From an uncultured Muribaculaceae bacterium (GTDB lineage Bacteria > Bacteroidota > Bacteroidia > Bacteroidales > Muribaculaceae): 18,806 nt of DNA. This document shows positions 7,288-15,617 of this stretch, piece after piece (position 1 is the stretch's first letter; the number at the start of each line of letters is the position of its first letter). Position numbers and translations under genes: made by a program. The stretch spans positions 1 through 18,806 of the forward strand of contig CAJUSN010000032.1 in NCBI GenBank assembly GCA_910589095.1, in the 5' to 3' direction. The notes beneath the pieces are model-generated. The model was given only the letters and a program-made list of their open reading frames with translations. It was not told the DNA's origin and made no database searches.

Positions 7288-7896
7288 ATGAAGACCATCT
7301 TATTATCGTTTTTCATTGCAATTACATCTATATTAGTTCCATCGGTGGCTGCAGCGGTTCCAGCTGTGGTGAAGGCCGATATTCTTAATGTCCGTGAAAA
7401 ACCATCGACCGAAGCACGTCGTGCAGGTCGTCTGCCCATGGGTACAATCATAGACATGGGGGAAGTGACCGACGAGTGGTGTCCGATGACCTGGGACCAC
7501 TATAACCCCAAGACCGGCGATTATGAACCGGCAGCAGGATTTGTCAAGGCCGAGTTTGTGGTGCCTATGACTGAAGAAGGATTTCCCGGCGAATGGATAG
7601 GACGCAAACTATATCTCTATAACAACAAGGAGGATATTGACGGATTGGTGCTGATCCAGCGCCGTGCCGATGGCGATGTGAGCCTTTGGTTCCGTACTGT
7701 TGACCGTGAGCTTCAGCGAGCCGGTGGTACCGGTACGCTTGAGGTGCGCGAAGTGATTTGCGATGAGGTCAATGGTCGTTACATGCCGCGTTTCCCTGAG
7801 GTAGCTGACTCGCGTTTCTTCTATAGTCCTGAAGCAGGGCTTGCAGTGTTCGGCGGTCATGCGTGGACATTTGACGCTCCCGAAGAGGAGAATTAA
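7288..7896 (+). CDS. Secreted bacterial SH3-domain protein
   Basis: A 202-residue protein with a clear Sec signal peptide (MKTILLSFFIAITSILVPSV then AAA, cleavage near residue 23) and no lipobox, so probably periplasmic. Residues about 26-85 fit a bacterial SH3 domain: VVKADILNVREKPSTEARRAGRLPMGTII is the usual opening with the LNVREKPS turn, followed by WCPMTW and AAGFVKAEFV. Such domains often bind peptidoglycan or mediate protein contacts. Residues about 95-200 (starting FPGEWIGRKLYLYNN) form a second beta-rich region that I do not recognise. It is transcribed alone from the promoter at 7207-7238 and ends at the hairpin at 7918-7948. The function is unknown. Confidence 0.85.
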   Translation: MKTILLSFFIAITSILVPSVAAAVPAVVKADILNVREKPSTEARRAGRLPMGTIIDMGEVTDEWCPMTWDHYNPKTGDYEPAAGFVKAEFVVPMTEEGFPGEWIGRKLYLYNNKEDIDGLVLIQRRADGDVSLWFRTVDRELQRAGGTGTLEVREVICDEVNGRYMPRFPEVADSRFFYSPEAGLAVFGGHAWTFDAPEEEN

Positions 7897-7917
7897 AAAC
7901 GTAATTATACATAAGCG

Positions 7918-7948
7918 GAGCGGGCTTCCCGGAAAGGGAAGCCCGCTC
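7918..7948. terminator. Strong bidirectional hairpin between the SH3 gene and purB
   Basis: GAGCGGGCTTCCC (7918-7930) pairs perfectly with GGGAAGCCCGCTC (7936-7948) around a GGAAA loop: a 13-bp GC-rich stem. The T-run is weak on both strands, but the stem lies just after the SH3 gene stop and 29 bases beyond the purB stop, so it probably ends both transcripts. Confidence 0.8.
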
Positions 7949-7962
7949 TGTTTATGAAACGG

Positions 7963-7979
7963 TGACACTCCGAGTGTCA
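7963..7979. repeat. Inverted repeat overlapping the purB stop codon
   Basis: TGACACTC-C-GAGTGTCA is a perfect 8-bp inverted repeat around one base, and its right end contains the purB stop codon (7977-7979). The one-base centre is too short for an RNA hairpin without opening inner pairs, so a DNA site or chance is as likely as an RNA structure. Confidence 0.5.
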
Positions 7980-9320
7980 AAGACCGGTGTAAGTGGCCGG
8001 TGAAAGGCGGTGGAGTTCCTCTTTCACTTCGGGTGTTACATCAAGAGTGTCTATGAACGCAGCGATGCTTTCGGCTGTTACTGCTGAGTTTGTGCGGGTG
8101 AGTTGCTTGAGTGTTTCGTAGGGGTGAGGGTAGCCTTCGCGACGCAGGATGGTCTGAATACCTTCAGCCACCACGGCCCACATACGGTCAAGGTCGGCTT
8201 TAAGGCTCTCTTCATGCAGGATTAGTTTACCCAGTCCTTTCATTGTGCTAGCTATGGCTATGAGCATGTGGCCGAAGGGCACGCCGATGTTGCGGAGAAC
8301 GGTTGAGTCGGTGAGGTCGCGCTGCAAACGTGACACCGGGAGTTTCTGGGCAAGATGTGCCAACACGGCATTGGCCAGGCCGAGGTTGCCTTCGGAGTTT
8401 TCGAAATCGATGGGGTTCACCTTGTGAGGCATTGCTGATGATCCAACTTCTCCGGCTTTGATGCGTTGCTTGAAATAGTCCATGGAGATGTACATCCATA
8501 TGTCGCGGTCAAGGTCAAGAATGATTGTGTTGATGCGTCGGAGGGCGTCGAACACCGCAGCGAGGTTGTCGTAGTTGGAAATCTGGGTGGTGTATTCCTC
8601 GCGCTGGATGCCGAGCGATGTAGCGAGGAATTCCGCTGCGAATGTTTTCCAGTCGAAAGCGGGGTAGGCGGTGGCATGAGCGTTGAAGTTGCCGGTGGCG
8701 CCTCCGAACTTGCCGCTTATCTTCACTGCGCGGAGCGAGGCGAGCTGCTCATTGAGGCGATACACGAACACCATGAGCTCCTTGCCCAGGCGGGTAGGGG
8801 AGGCGGGCTGTCCGTGTGTGCGGGCCAGCATAGCCACATCTTTCCACTCTTCGGCCATGGCTGTCAGCTTGGCAATCAGCTCTTCGATAGCCGGGATATA
8901 TACTTCATTGAGAGCTTCGGCAATCGACATTGGCACCGAAGTGTTGTTGATGTCTTGAGAGGTGAGGCCGAAGTGGATGAATTCCTTGTAGGGTTCAAGT
9001 CCGAGAGCGTCAAAGCGTTCCTTGAGGAAGTATTCCACGGCCTTGACATCGTGATTGGTCACTGACTCTATCTCCTTTATGCGCATGGCATCGGCCGGAG
9101 TGAAATCCCGGTAAATGGCGCGAAGCTGACCGAATAGATTATGGTCCACTTCTTTAAGTTGGGGGAGCGGGATGTTGCAGAGTGCTATGAAATATTCCAC
9201 TTCAACGCGCACGCGGTAACGGATGAGCGCGTATTCTGAAAAATACATGTCCAAAGCCTCGCATTTGCTGCGGTAGCGGCCATCGACGGGCGAGATAGCA
9301 GTAAGGGTGGTGAGCTGCAT
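7977..9320 (-). CDS. purB: Adenylosuccinate lyase
   Basis: A 447-residue cytosolic enzyme of purine synthesis that releases fumarate from SAICAR and from adenylosuccinate. The N-terminus (LTAISPVDGRYRSKCEALD) is typical of the longer PurB class found in Escherichia coli. Residues 167-176 contain the ARTHGQPASP loop with the catalytic His169, and residues 293-311 carry the fumarase/aspartase superfamily signature GSSAMPHKVNPIDFENSEG with the catalytic serine pair. It stands alone on the minus strand between the SH3 gene and the PUL, with a candidate -7 box at 9394-9401. Confidence 0.98.
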   Translation of the reverse strand: MQLTTLTAISPVDGRYRSKCEALDMYFSEYALIRYRVRVEVEYFIALCNIPLPQLKEVDHNLFGQLRAIYRDFTPADAMRIKEIESVTNHDVKAVEYFLKERFDALGLEPYKEFIHFGLTSQDINNTSVPMSIAEALNEVYIPAIEELIAKLTAMAEEWKDVAMLARTHGQPASPTRLGKELMVFVYRLNEQLASLRAVKISGKFGGATGNFNAHATAYPAFDWKTFAAEFLATSLGIQREEYTTQISNYDNLAAVFDALRRINTIILDLDRDIWMYISMDYFKQRIKAGEVGSSAMPHKVNPIDFENSEGNLGLANAVLAHLAQKLPVSRLQRDLTDSTVLRNIGVPFGHMLIAIASTMKGLGKLILHEESLKADLDRMWAVVAEGIQTILRREGYPHPYETLKQLTRTNSAVTAESIAAFIDTLDVTPEVKEELHRLSPATYTGL

Positions 9321-9393
9321 AATAAAAAAAGTAGAGTCAGTTTTTATATATTATATAATAAGGTGTATCGGCCTACCGGCCAGATTCACGTTG

Positions 9394-9401
9394 CAAAATT
9401 A
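9394..9401 (-). promoter_or_regulatory. Candidate -7 element of purB
   Basis: On the minus strand this reads TAATTTTG, an exact match to TAnnTTTG, 74 bases before the purB start. No convincing -33 element lies upstream of it. The 498-bp purB-susC gap also contains the susC promoter candidate (9635-9642) and the first leader repeat. I saw no gene, RNA or regulator in the rest of it. Confidence 0.4.
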
Positions 9402-9634
9402 ATACAAAGAAATCAGTCGCAGTCAGAGTGAAATGTTAAAATCCCTTTAAATGTGCATTTGTGTCAAATTGTCATGTAATAAAGGTCAGTAATCCACGTT
9501 CTACAATAGCTTAGTGACATTTTGATATTCGGGTTGTTAATATCACAGCTGCAAATTAACAAATATATACAAAACTGTGCGTTTGCATTAATTAATATTA
9601 ACACTTAGCATGGCTCGTATTGAGCATAATTACC

Positions 9635-9642
9635 TACCTTTG
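9635..9642 (+). promoter_or_regulatory. -7 promoter element of the PUL (susC)
   Basis: TACCTTTG matches TAnnTTTG. The 14-base context TTACCTACCTTTGT differs in only two positions from that of the second leader (TTAACTAACTTTGT, ending at 18484). A leader of about 170 bases precedes the susC start. There is no TTG at the usual -33 spacing, which would fit a promoter needing an activator. Confidence 0.5.
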
Positions 9643-9790
9643 TTGAACTAATACTATCGGCTTTTATGTATAGAACCGGCCTCCATGACGCCCTGTGCGA
9701 TTCAATGTTTTGCTGATTAATAAAATTATAGAATCTGACCTTTGTATTAGATAGTACCTTAAAAATTTTAATATCAATCATAAATATTTT

Positions 9791-9906
9791 TTTATTCACC
9801 AATTAGTGCCATGATCATATGAATTTAGATTTCATGAGACCTAAGTTTGTAGCATTGTGTGCCGCTCTCGCTTGCGGCCCTATGCTATACGCACAGAGCA
9901 ATCAAG
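9791..9906 (+). repeat. Leader/signal-peptide direct repeat, copy 1
   Basis: This 116-bp stretch covers 28 bases before the susC start and its first 88 coding bases. It aligns without gaps to 18639-18754 with seven differences, five before the start codon and two within the coding part. It ends sharply at CAATCAAG; after that the two copies are unrelated. Confidence 0.95.
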
Positions 9907-12900
9907 TTCTTGCAGCTTCGGCCGCCGCAGCCCCTCAGAGTGCAGCAGCGACCACTGTAAGCGGTGAGGTCCTCGATTCGTCGGGCGATCCGCTTATTGG
10001 AGTAACAGTGGGCATCGAAGGAAAGGGAAGCGTAGCTTCTACCGACGTCGATGGTCGCTTCACAATCAAAGCCCGTCCGGGCGATGTGCTGACCTTCAGC
10101 TACATCGGATTCTCACCTGCCACGGTGAAGGTTACCGGCTCGGGACCAATCACAGTAACCCTTAAAGAAAACACTCAGACCCTGGATGAGGTAGTGGTAA
10201 CTGCACTCGGTATCAAGCGCGAACAGAAAGCGTTGAGCTACAATGTGCAGACCGTTAACGGCGACGCTCTCACCGCTAACAAGGATGCCAACTTTATCAA
10301 CTCTCTCGCCGGTAAGGTGGCCGGTGTGAACATCAGCAGCGGTTCGGCAGGTGCCGGTTCTGCTGCACGTGTTATCATGCGCGGTACCAAATCGCTCTCA
10401 GGTAATGACAACGCCCTCTACGTGATCGACGGTATCCCCATGTTTGACGTGAATACCGGTTACGAAGGTGGCGGTACTATGAACAAGCAGCCCGGTTCGA
10501 GCTCCGTTGCCGACATCAACCCTGACGATATCGAATCAATGTCAGTGCTCTCCGGACCTTCGGCTGCCGCTCTCTACGGTTCTAACGCTGCCAGCGGTGT
10601 GATCCTTATCACCACCAAGAAAGGTACTGAAGGACGTGCCAAGCTCACTTACAGCAACTCTACCTCATTCAGCAACGCCTGGATGACTCCCAAGTTCCAG
10701 AACACTTACGGAAACAATGAAGGTGACTTCACCTCATGGGGTAAGAAACTTGCCACTCCCACCACCTTCGATCCTATGGACTTCTACCGTACAGGTGTAA
10801 CCGAGATCAACTCGCTCAGCTTTACTGCTGGTACTGACAAGAACCAGACATTTGCTTCGGCTGCCGTGACAATGGCTCCCGGTGTGATGCCTGAATCGGA
10901 CTACAACCGCTACAACTTCTCGCTGCGCAACACCACCAAGTTCTTCGACGACAAGTTGACTCTCGACCTTGGCGCGCAGTACATCATCCAGAACAATAAG
11001 AACATGGTGGGTTCCGGTGAATACTTCAACCCCCTTCCCGCTCTTTATCTCTTCCCCCGCGGTGAGAATTTCGATGATGTGCGCATGTTCGAGCGCTTCG
11101 ACCCCTCGCGCAACCTCATGACTCAGTTCTGGGAACAGAAGTACAGCACCCAGTTCGCGATGCAGAACCCCTACTGGACACAGAAACGTATGCTCCGCGA
11201 AGCCCGCAAGCAGCGTTATATGTTCAATGCATCTTTGAAATATGACATCCTTCCCTGGTTGTACGTAATTGGTCGTGTACGCGTGGACAACGCCAACACC
11301 ATCTATCAGGAAAAATATTACGCCACAACCATCATGACCCTCGCAGGTTCTGACAAGGGTATGTATGGTCGCCACACCACTTTGGACCGTTCCACCTACG
11401 CCGACGTGATGGCCTCCATGAACAAGAATTTCTTTGAAAACCGATTGAACGTCAACGCACAGCTCGGTGCTTCGGTCAATGACCTTCTTGAAGAGGGCAA
11501 CCTCTATGAAGGCGGTCTTGACAAGGTGCCCAACTTCTTCCACCAGGGTAACATCAGCCGCACTCAGATGAAGACCGGTGAAACCAGCTGGCATGACCAG
11601 ACTCAATCAATCTTCGCCAGCGTCGAACTCGGCTGGGACAGCCAGTATTACCTCACCGTTACAGGTCGTAACGACTGGGCTTCCATGCTTGCTTTCACCG
11701 ACAAGATGAGCTACTTCTACCCCTCGGTAGGTGCATCATGGCTTATCAGCGAGACCTTCCGCGATCAGCTCCCCCAGGCCATCTCTTACTTGAAGATCCG
11801 TGGTTCATGGGCCGAAGTTGCAAGCTCACCCTCGCGCTACCTCACCCGCATGCAGTATGAATACAATGACCAGACCAACCAGTACGAATGGCCGTCGATT
11901 CACTACAACCCCAACCTCAAGCCCGAAAATACAAAATCGTATGAAATCGGTTTGAGCGCCAAGTTCTTCGACAATGCTCTCGGTCTTGAATTCACCTACT
12001 ATAACGCCAACACTTTCAATCAGACCTTCAAGATTCCCGCATCCGGTTCATCAGGTTACGAAACCAACCTTATCCAGACCGGTAACATCCGTAACCGCGG
12101 TATTGAAGCAGGCATCAACTTCAACAAGTCATGGGGCGACTGGCGCTTCACCACCGGTCTTACCTACTCGATGAACGATAATAAGGTTATCTCGCTTGCC
12201 AACGGTGCAATCGACCCCGAAACCGGCAAACCCATCGAGATGGACTACTTCACCGCTTCCAACTGCCTCGGTATGGGTGGTGGTCCCGCAATCCGTCTGT
12301 ATGAAGGTGGCACCATGGGCGACCTCTACTCCAACGTACGTCTCCGCCAGTCGGAAAACGGTTACATCTGGAAAGATCCTCAGACCGGCAAACTCGCTGT
12401 TGAAACTGTTGACTACTTCAAGATCGGTTCACTTCTGGCCGACTTCAACATGGGCTGGACCGGCAATGTGGGCTGGAAAGACCTCAACCTCTCCTGGACC
12501 GTGACCGGTCGCTTCGGTGGTAAGGTTATCTCTGACACCCAGGCCATCCTTGACCGCTTCGGCGTTTCGCAGGCTACTGCTGACGTTCGCGACAACGGCG
12601 GACAGGTTGCCATCTATGGTAACGGCACCGTGGATGCTCAGAACTACTACGAGACCATCTCACAGATGCCCGGTACATACTATGTGTATGACGCCACCAA
12701 CGTACGTCTGGCCGACCTCACCCTCTCGTACAATCTTCCCCGCTCACTCTTCCGCAATGTGGCCGACATCACTCTCAGCCTCACCGGTAAGAACCTGTGG
12801 ATGATCTACTGCAAGGCTCCGTTCGATCCCGAAAGCACTTCAGCTACAACCAACAACTTCTATCAGGGTATCGACTACTTCCAGCAGCCCAGCGTTCGCA

Positions 12901-12932
12901 GCTATGGCTTCAACGTTAAAATTACATTCTGA
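9819..12932 (+). CDS. SusC/RagA-family TonB-dependent outer-membrane transporter
   Basis: A 1037-residue transporter that imports glycans across the outer membrane with its SusD lid and TonB energy. The order is: signal peptide (cleavage probably after MLYA, residue 25), an unusual Ala-rich linker (31-44), a carboxypeptidase D regulatory-like domain (about 46-117, VSGEVLDSSGDPLIGVTVG), the TonB box (about 121-128, TLDEVVVT), a plug (about 135-265, with NSLAGKVAGVNIS and ALYVIDGIPM) and the 22-strand barrel ending in VKITF. There is no STN domain, so it is not of the FecR/ECF-signalling type. ATG 9819 is preferred over ATG 9834 because the bases between them are identical in the downstream repeat. 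Heavy use of C-ending codons (AAC, CTC, CCC) suggests high expression. First gene of the PUL operon. Confidence 0.96.
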   Translation: MNLDFMRPKFVALCAALACGPMLYAQSNQVLAASAAAAPQSAAATTVSGEVLDSSGDPLIGVTVGIEGKGSVASTDVDGRFTIKARPGDVLTFSYIGFSPATVKVTGSGPITVTLKENTQTLDEVVVTALGIKREQKALSYNVQTVNGDALTANKDANFINSLAGKVAGVNISSGSAGAGSAARVIMRGTKSLSGNDNALYVIDGIPMFDVNTGYEGGGTMNKQPGSSSVADINPDDIESMSVLSGPSAAALYGSNAASGVILITTKKGTEGRAKLTYSNSTSFSNAWMTPKFQNTYGNNEGDFTSWGKKLATPTTFDPMDFYRTGVTEINSLSFTAGTDKNQTFASAAVTMAPGVMPESDYNRYNFSLRNTTKFFDDKLTLDLGAQYIIQNNKNMVGSGEYFNPLPALYLFPRGENFDDVRMFERFDPSRNLMTQFWEQKYSTQFAMQNPYWTQKRMLREARKQRYMFNASLKYDILPWLYVIGRVRVDNANTIYQEKYYATTIMTLAGSDKGMYGRHTTLDRSTYADVMASMNKNFFENRLNVNAQLGASVNDLLEEGNLYEGGLDKVPNFFHQGNISRTQMKTGETSWHDQTQSIFASVELGWDSQYYLTVTGRNDWASMLAFTDKMSYFYPSVGASWLISETFRDQLPQAISYLKIRGSWAEVASSPSRYLTRMQYEYNDQTNQYEWPSIHYNPNLKPENTKSYEIGLSAKFFDNALGLEFTYYNANTFNQTFKIPASGSSGYETNLIQTGNIRNRGIEAGINFNKSWGDWRFTTGLTYSMNDNKVISLANGAIDPETGKPIEMDYFTASNCLGMGGGPAIRLYEGGTMGDLYSNVRLRQSENGYIWKDPQTGKLAVETVDYFKIGSLLADFNMGWTGNVGWKDLNLSWTVTGRFGGKVISDTQAILDRFGVSQATADVRDNGGQVAIYGNGTVDAQNYYETISQMPGTYYVYDATNVRLADLTLSYNLPRSLFRNVADITLSLTGKNLWMIYCKAPFDPESTSATTNNFYQGIDYFQQPSVRSYGFNVKITF

Positions 12933-12951
12933 TCCTTTTTGATTCTACATT

Positions 12952-14505
12952 ATGAACACCAAAAGATATAAAAATATAGCTGCTTGGGTGCTCAGCGGCA
13001 GCATGGCTCTTGGAGTTGCAAGCTGTACCGACAAGTTCGAGGATTTCAACACCAATCCCGCCGCACCTACACCCGAGGAGATGGAGGGCGACTTCGCCTC
13101 CACCGCCACCCTGCTGTCGAACATGATTCCCGTGCTCGCTCAAGGTCAGGAAAACAACTATCAGATGCTTGACCAGATGATCGGTTGCGAGTATGGCCGA
13201 ATGACTGCAGCCAAGAACGCTTGGGGCGGCGACCGCTACTATGCTACTTACAACGTGGGCACCAACTGGTCCGGCAATATGTTCGACACAACAATGCCCC
13301 AGATGTACACCCCCTTCTTCATGATCCGTGACATCGCCGGTACCGACGCTCTCACTTATCATTGGGCTAACCTTGTGCGCATCTTCGGTTCGATCCGTGT
13401 GAGCGACTGCTACGGTCCCATCCCCTTCTCTAAAATCGGAACCGGTTCGGACTTCGCCGTTGCCTACGACGACATGCCCACACTCTATGCCGCTCTTATC
13501 TCTGAGCTCGACAAGGCTATCGCAGGTTTGAAAGAATCGGCCGGCAGCACAACCACCGCCAGCCTCTTCGGCAACGTGGACTACATCTATCAGGGCAACA
13601 TTGCCAAGTGGGTGAAACTTGCCAACACGGTGAAACTCCGCATTGCAATGCGTCTTGTGAACGTTGAGCCTGCTCAGGCCCGTCAGATTGCTGAAGAAGC
13701 CGTGAACGATCCCGGCGGTCTTATCTCAGATCCTTCCGACGCAGCATGGTCAAACTTCCTCCCCGGTGGTAACGCATTCCACAAAGTGAACATCCTTTGG
13801 AACGAAGGCCGCGTGAGCGCCGACCTCACCTCCTATATGAACGGCTACAGCGATCCCCGTCTGCCTTTCTATGCTGAAGAAGCTCCCGGCGGTGGTTATG
13901 TAGGTATGCGCAGCGGTATTTTCCACGCTGATCCCGCTCCCTATTCCGCACCTCTTGTTACAGCAGCCACCAACCTGCTCTCTATTTCGGCCAGCGAATC
14001 TTGGTTCTGCCGTGCCGAGGGCGCTCTCCGCGGATGGAACATGGGTGGAACAGCTCAGGAACTGTATGAAACCGGTGTTACCGTTTCAATGCAGGAACGT
14101 GGTGCCACCATCGGCAACTATCTTGAAAGCACTGCCACTCCGGCCAACTATGTTGCTCCCGGCAACACTACCTACAGCATCTCGGCTGTTTCAACCGTTT
14201 GCCCCAAATGGGACAACTCGGCTTCAATGGAAACCAATCTTGAGCGTGTACTCGTTCAGAAATGGATCGGTAACTATCCCAACGGATGGGAAACATGGGC
14301 CGACTTCCGTCGTACCGGTTATCCCAAGTTCTTCCCCGTTGTCAATAACCTCTCTACTGATGGTGTGACATCAGCACAGGGTATGCGTCGTCTGCCTTAT
14401 CCGCTGTCAGAGTTCAACACCAATGAGGCCAACGTACGCGCGGCTCAGGCCATGCTCGGCGGTCCGGACAATGGTGCCACTAACCTCTGGTGGGCATTGA
14501 AATAA
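12952..14505 (+). CDS. SusD/RagB-family glycan-binding lipoprotein (SusD-like_2 type)
   Basis: A 517-residue surface lipoprotein, partner and lid of the SusC protein encoded 19 bp upstream. The signal peptide ends in a lipobox GVASC with the lipidated Cys25, followed by TDKFEDFNTNP, a start I associate with the SusD-like_2 group. The following region is helical, consistent with the TPR-like SusD scaffold (WANLVRIFGSIRVSDCYGPIPFS and KWVKLANTVKLRIAMRLV are familiar SusD helices), and near the C-terminus are WETWADFRRTGYP and MRRLPYP, also typical. The glycan ligand cannot be read from the sequence; the neighbouring GH18 gene points to N-glycans or chitin-like glycans. Confidence 0.95.
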   Translation: MNTKRYKNIAAWVLSGSMALGVASCTDKFEDFNTNPAAPTPEEMEGDFASTATLLSNMIPVLAQGQENNYQMLDQMIGCEYGRMTAAKNAWGGDRYYATYNVGTNWSGNMFDTTMPQMYTPFFMIRDIAGTDALTYHWANLVRIFGSIRVSDCYGPIPFSKIGTGSDFAVAYDDMPTLYAALISELDKAIAGLKESAGSTTTASLFGNVDYIYQGNIAKWVKLANTVKLRIAMRLVNVEPAQARQIAEEAVNDPGGLISDPSDAAWSNFLPGGNAFHKVNILWNEGRVSADLTSYMNGYSDPRLPFYAEEAPGGGYVGMRSGIFHADPAPYSAPLVTAATNLLSISASESWFCRAEGALRGWNMGGTAQELYETGVTVSMQERGATIGNYLESTATPANYVAPGNTTYSISAVSTVCPKWDNSASMETNLERVLVQKWIGNYPNGWETWADFRRTGYPKFFPVVNNLSTDGVTSAQGMRRLPYPLSEFNTNEANVRAAQAMLGGPDNGATNLWWALK

Positions 14506-14572
14506 TCAGGCTCAGGCCACTCCTTATTATTAATGAACCGTATTTAACTCATACGATTTACAACTGAAAAAA

Positions 14573-15589
14573 ATGAAAGGATTAAAATCAATACTTTTCG
14601 CAGCCGCGGCGCTGGTGATGGCTCCTATTGCCATCAGCTCCTGCAGCGACTGGACAGAGCCGGAGCCCGAGGACTATTTCACTCCTCTGCCCGACAGCTA
14701 CTACACTAATCTCAAGGACTATTTCGCATCGCCCCACAAAGTGATGTTCGGATGGTTCGGTTCATGGACCGCAGCCGGCAAAGGTAACTCGCTGGTTGGT
14801 CTGCCCGACAGTGTTGACTTCGTGAGCCTCTGGCTCACATGGGGTCCCCTCACTCCGGCTCAGCAGGAAGACCTCCAGGCCTTCCAGAAGCGCGGCTCGC
14901 GTGCCGTTCTCTGCTGGCTTGCCACTAACATCGGTGAAAACATCACCCCCGGCTACTCAGGCGTCCCCCCCATTGAAGCAGCCCAGGAATTCTGGGGCTT
15001 CACCAACGGTGACACCGAATCTATGGTTCAGGCTGCACGCAAATATGCGGATGCCATTGCCGATACCTGCGACAAATACAACATCGACGGTTTCGACATG
15101 GATATCGAGGCTACCGGTACGCTCATCAAGCTCGGCTCCGACTCAGTTATTACCAACGAATTCCTCCGTCAGCTCCGTCGTCGTTTTGATGAAAAGAACC
15201 GTATGCTCGTGATTGACATCCCCGGCGGCGCAGGCTGGTTGAGTTATTACAACTATCTATCGGAAGATGTGGTTAAATCAGTTGATTACATCTGCTGGCA
15301 AACTTATGAAATCTACGGTAACTCGCTGGATCAGTTCTTTGATATTGTGAAGGGCTACAAACCCGACATTTTCCCTGAAGTGCTTGCCAAATCTATTGTC
15401 ACGGCTACATTCGAACGTGCTGCCGACAAGGATCTCTTCCCCAAGCAGTCAGTATGGCAGTACAAGGGCGGTCTTCTCCCCCATGCCGGACAGGGTGCCT
15501 ACCACATAGAGTATGACTATCCCGGATTCCCCGACTATTCAACCGTTCGTCAGGGTATCCGCACTCAGAATCCTCCGATTATCGACTAA
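14573..15589 (+). CDS. Surface lipoprotein glycoside hydrolase family 18 (endo-beta-N-acetylglucosaminidase-like)
   Basis: A 338-residue lipoprotein (lipobox Cys24, then acidic SDWTEPEPEDY, fitting a Bacteroidetes surface-export signal). The GH18 barrel shows a first strand KVMFGWFGSW (56-65), FVSLWLTWG (83-91), AVLCWLA (111-117) and the key strand-4 motif DGFDMDIE (172-179), which keeps all acids of DxxDxDxE including the catalytic acid Glu179. Late strands include MLVIDIPGG and YICWQTYEIYG, the latter with Trp/Gln/Tyr as expected at the active site. GH18 enzymes hydrolyse beta-1,4 bonds next to GlcNAc by a substrate-assisted mechanism. Its size and the SusD/DUF1735 neighbours resemble endo-GlcNAcases of Bacteroides N-glycan PULs more than chitinases. 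Some GH18-like PUL proteins are non-catalytic binders, but the intact motif argues against that here. Confidence 0.85.
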   Translation: MKGLKSILFAAAALVMAPIAISSCSDWTEPEPEDYFTPLPDSYYTNLKDYFASPHKVMFGWFGSWTAAGKGNSLVGLPDSVDFVSLWLTWGPLTPAQQEDLQAFQKRGSRAVLCWLATNIGENITPGYSGVPPIEAAQEFWGFTNGDTESMVQAARKYADAIADTCDKYNIDGFDMDIEATGTLIKLGSDSVITNEFLRQLRRRFDEKNRMLVIDIPGGAGWLSYYNYLSEDVVKSVDYICWQTYEIYGNSLDQFFDIVKGYKPDIFPEVLAKSIVTATFERAADKDLFPKQSVWQYKGGLLPHAGQGAYHIEYDYPGFPDYSTVRQGIRTQNPPIID

Positions 15590-15617
15590 TATCAATCCTC
15601 AATATTTCTCATAATAC

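Noticed and set aside
9605..9802. 65-codon open frame on the minus strand in the susC leader
   Set aside because: AT-rich, antisense to the leader, no recognisable sequence; a chance frame in non-coding DNA.
10734..11606. 290-codon open frame on the minus strand inside susC
   Set aside because: It runs antisense to a clear SusC coding region, and its long open frame follows from the strong C-ending codon bias of that gene. The peptide has no recognisable domain.
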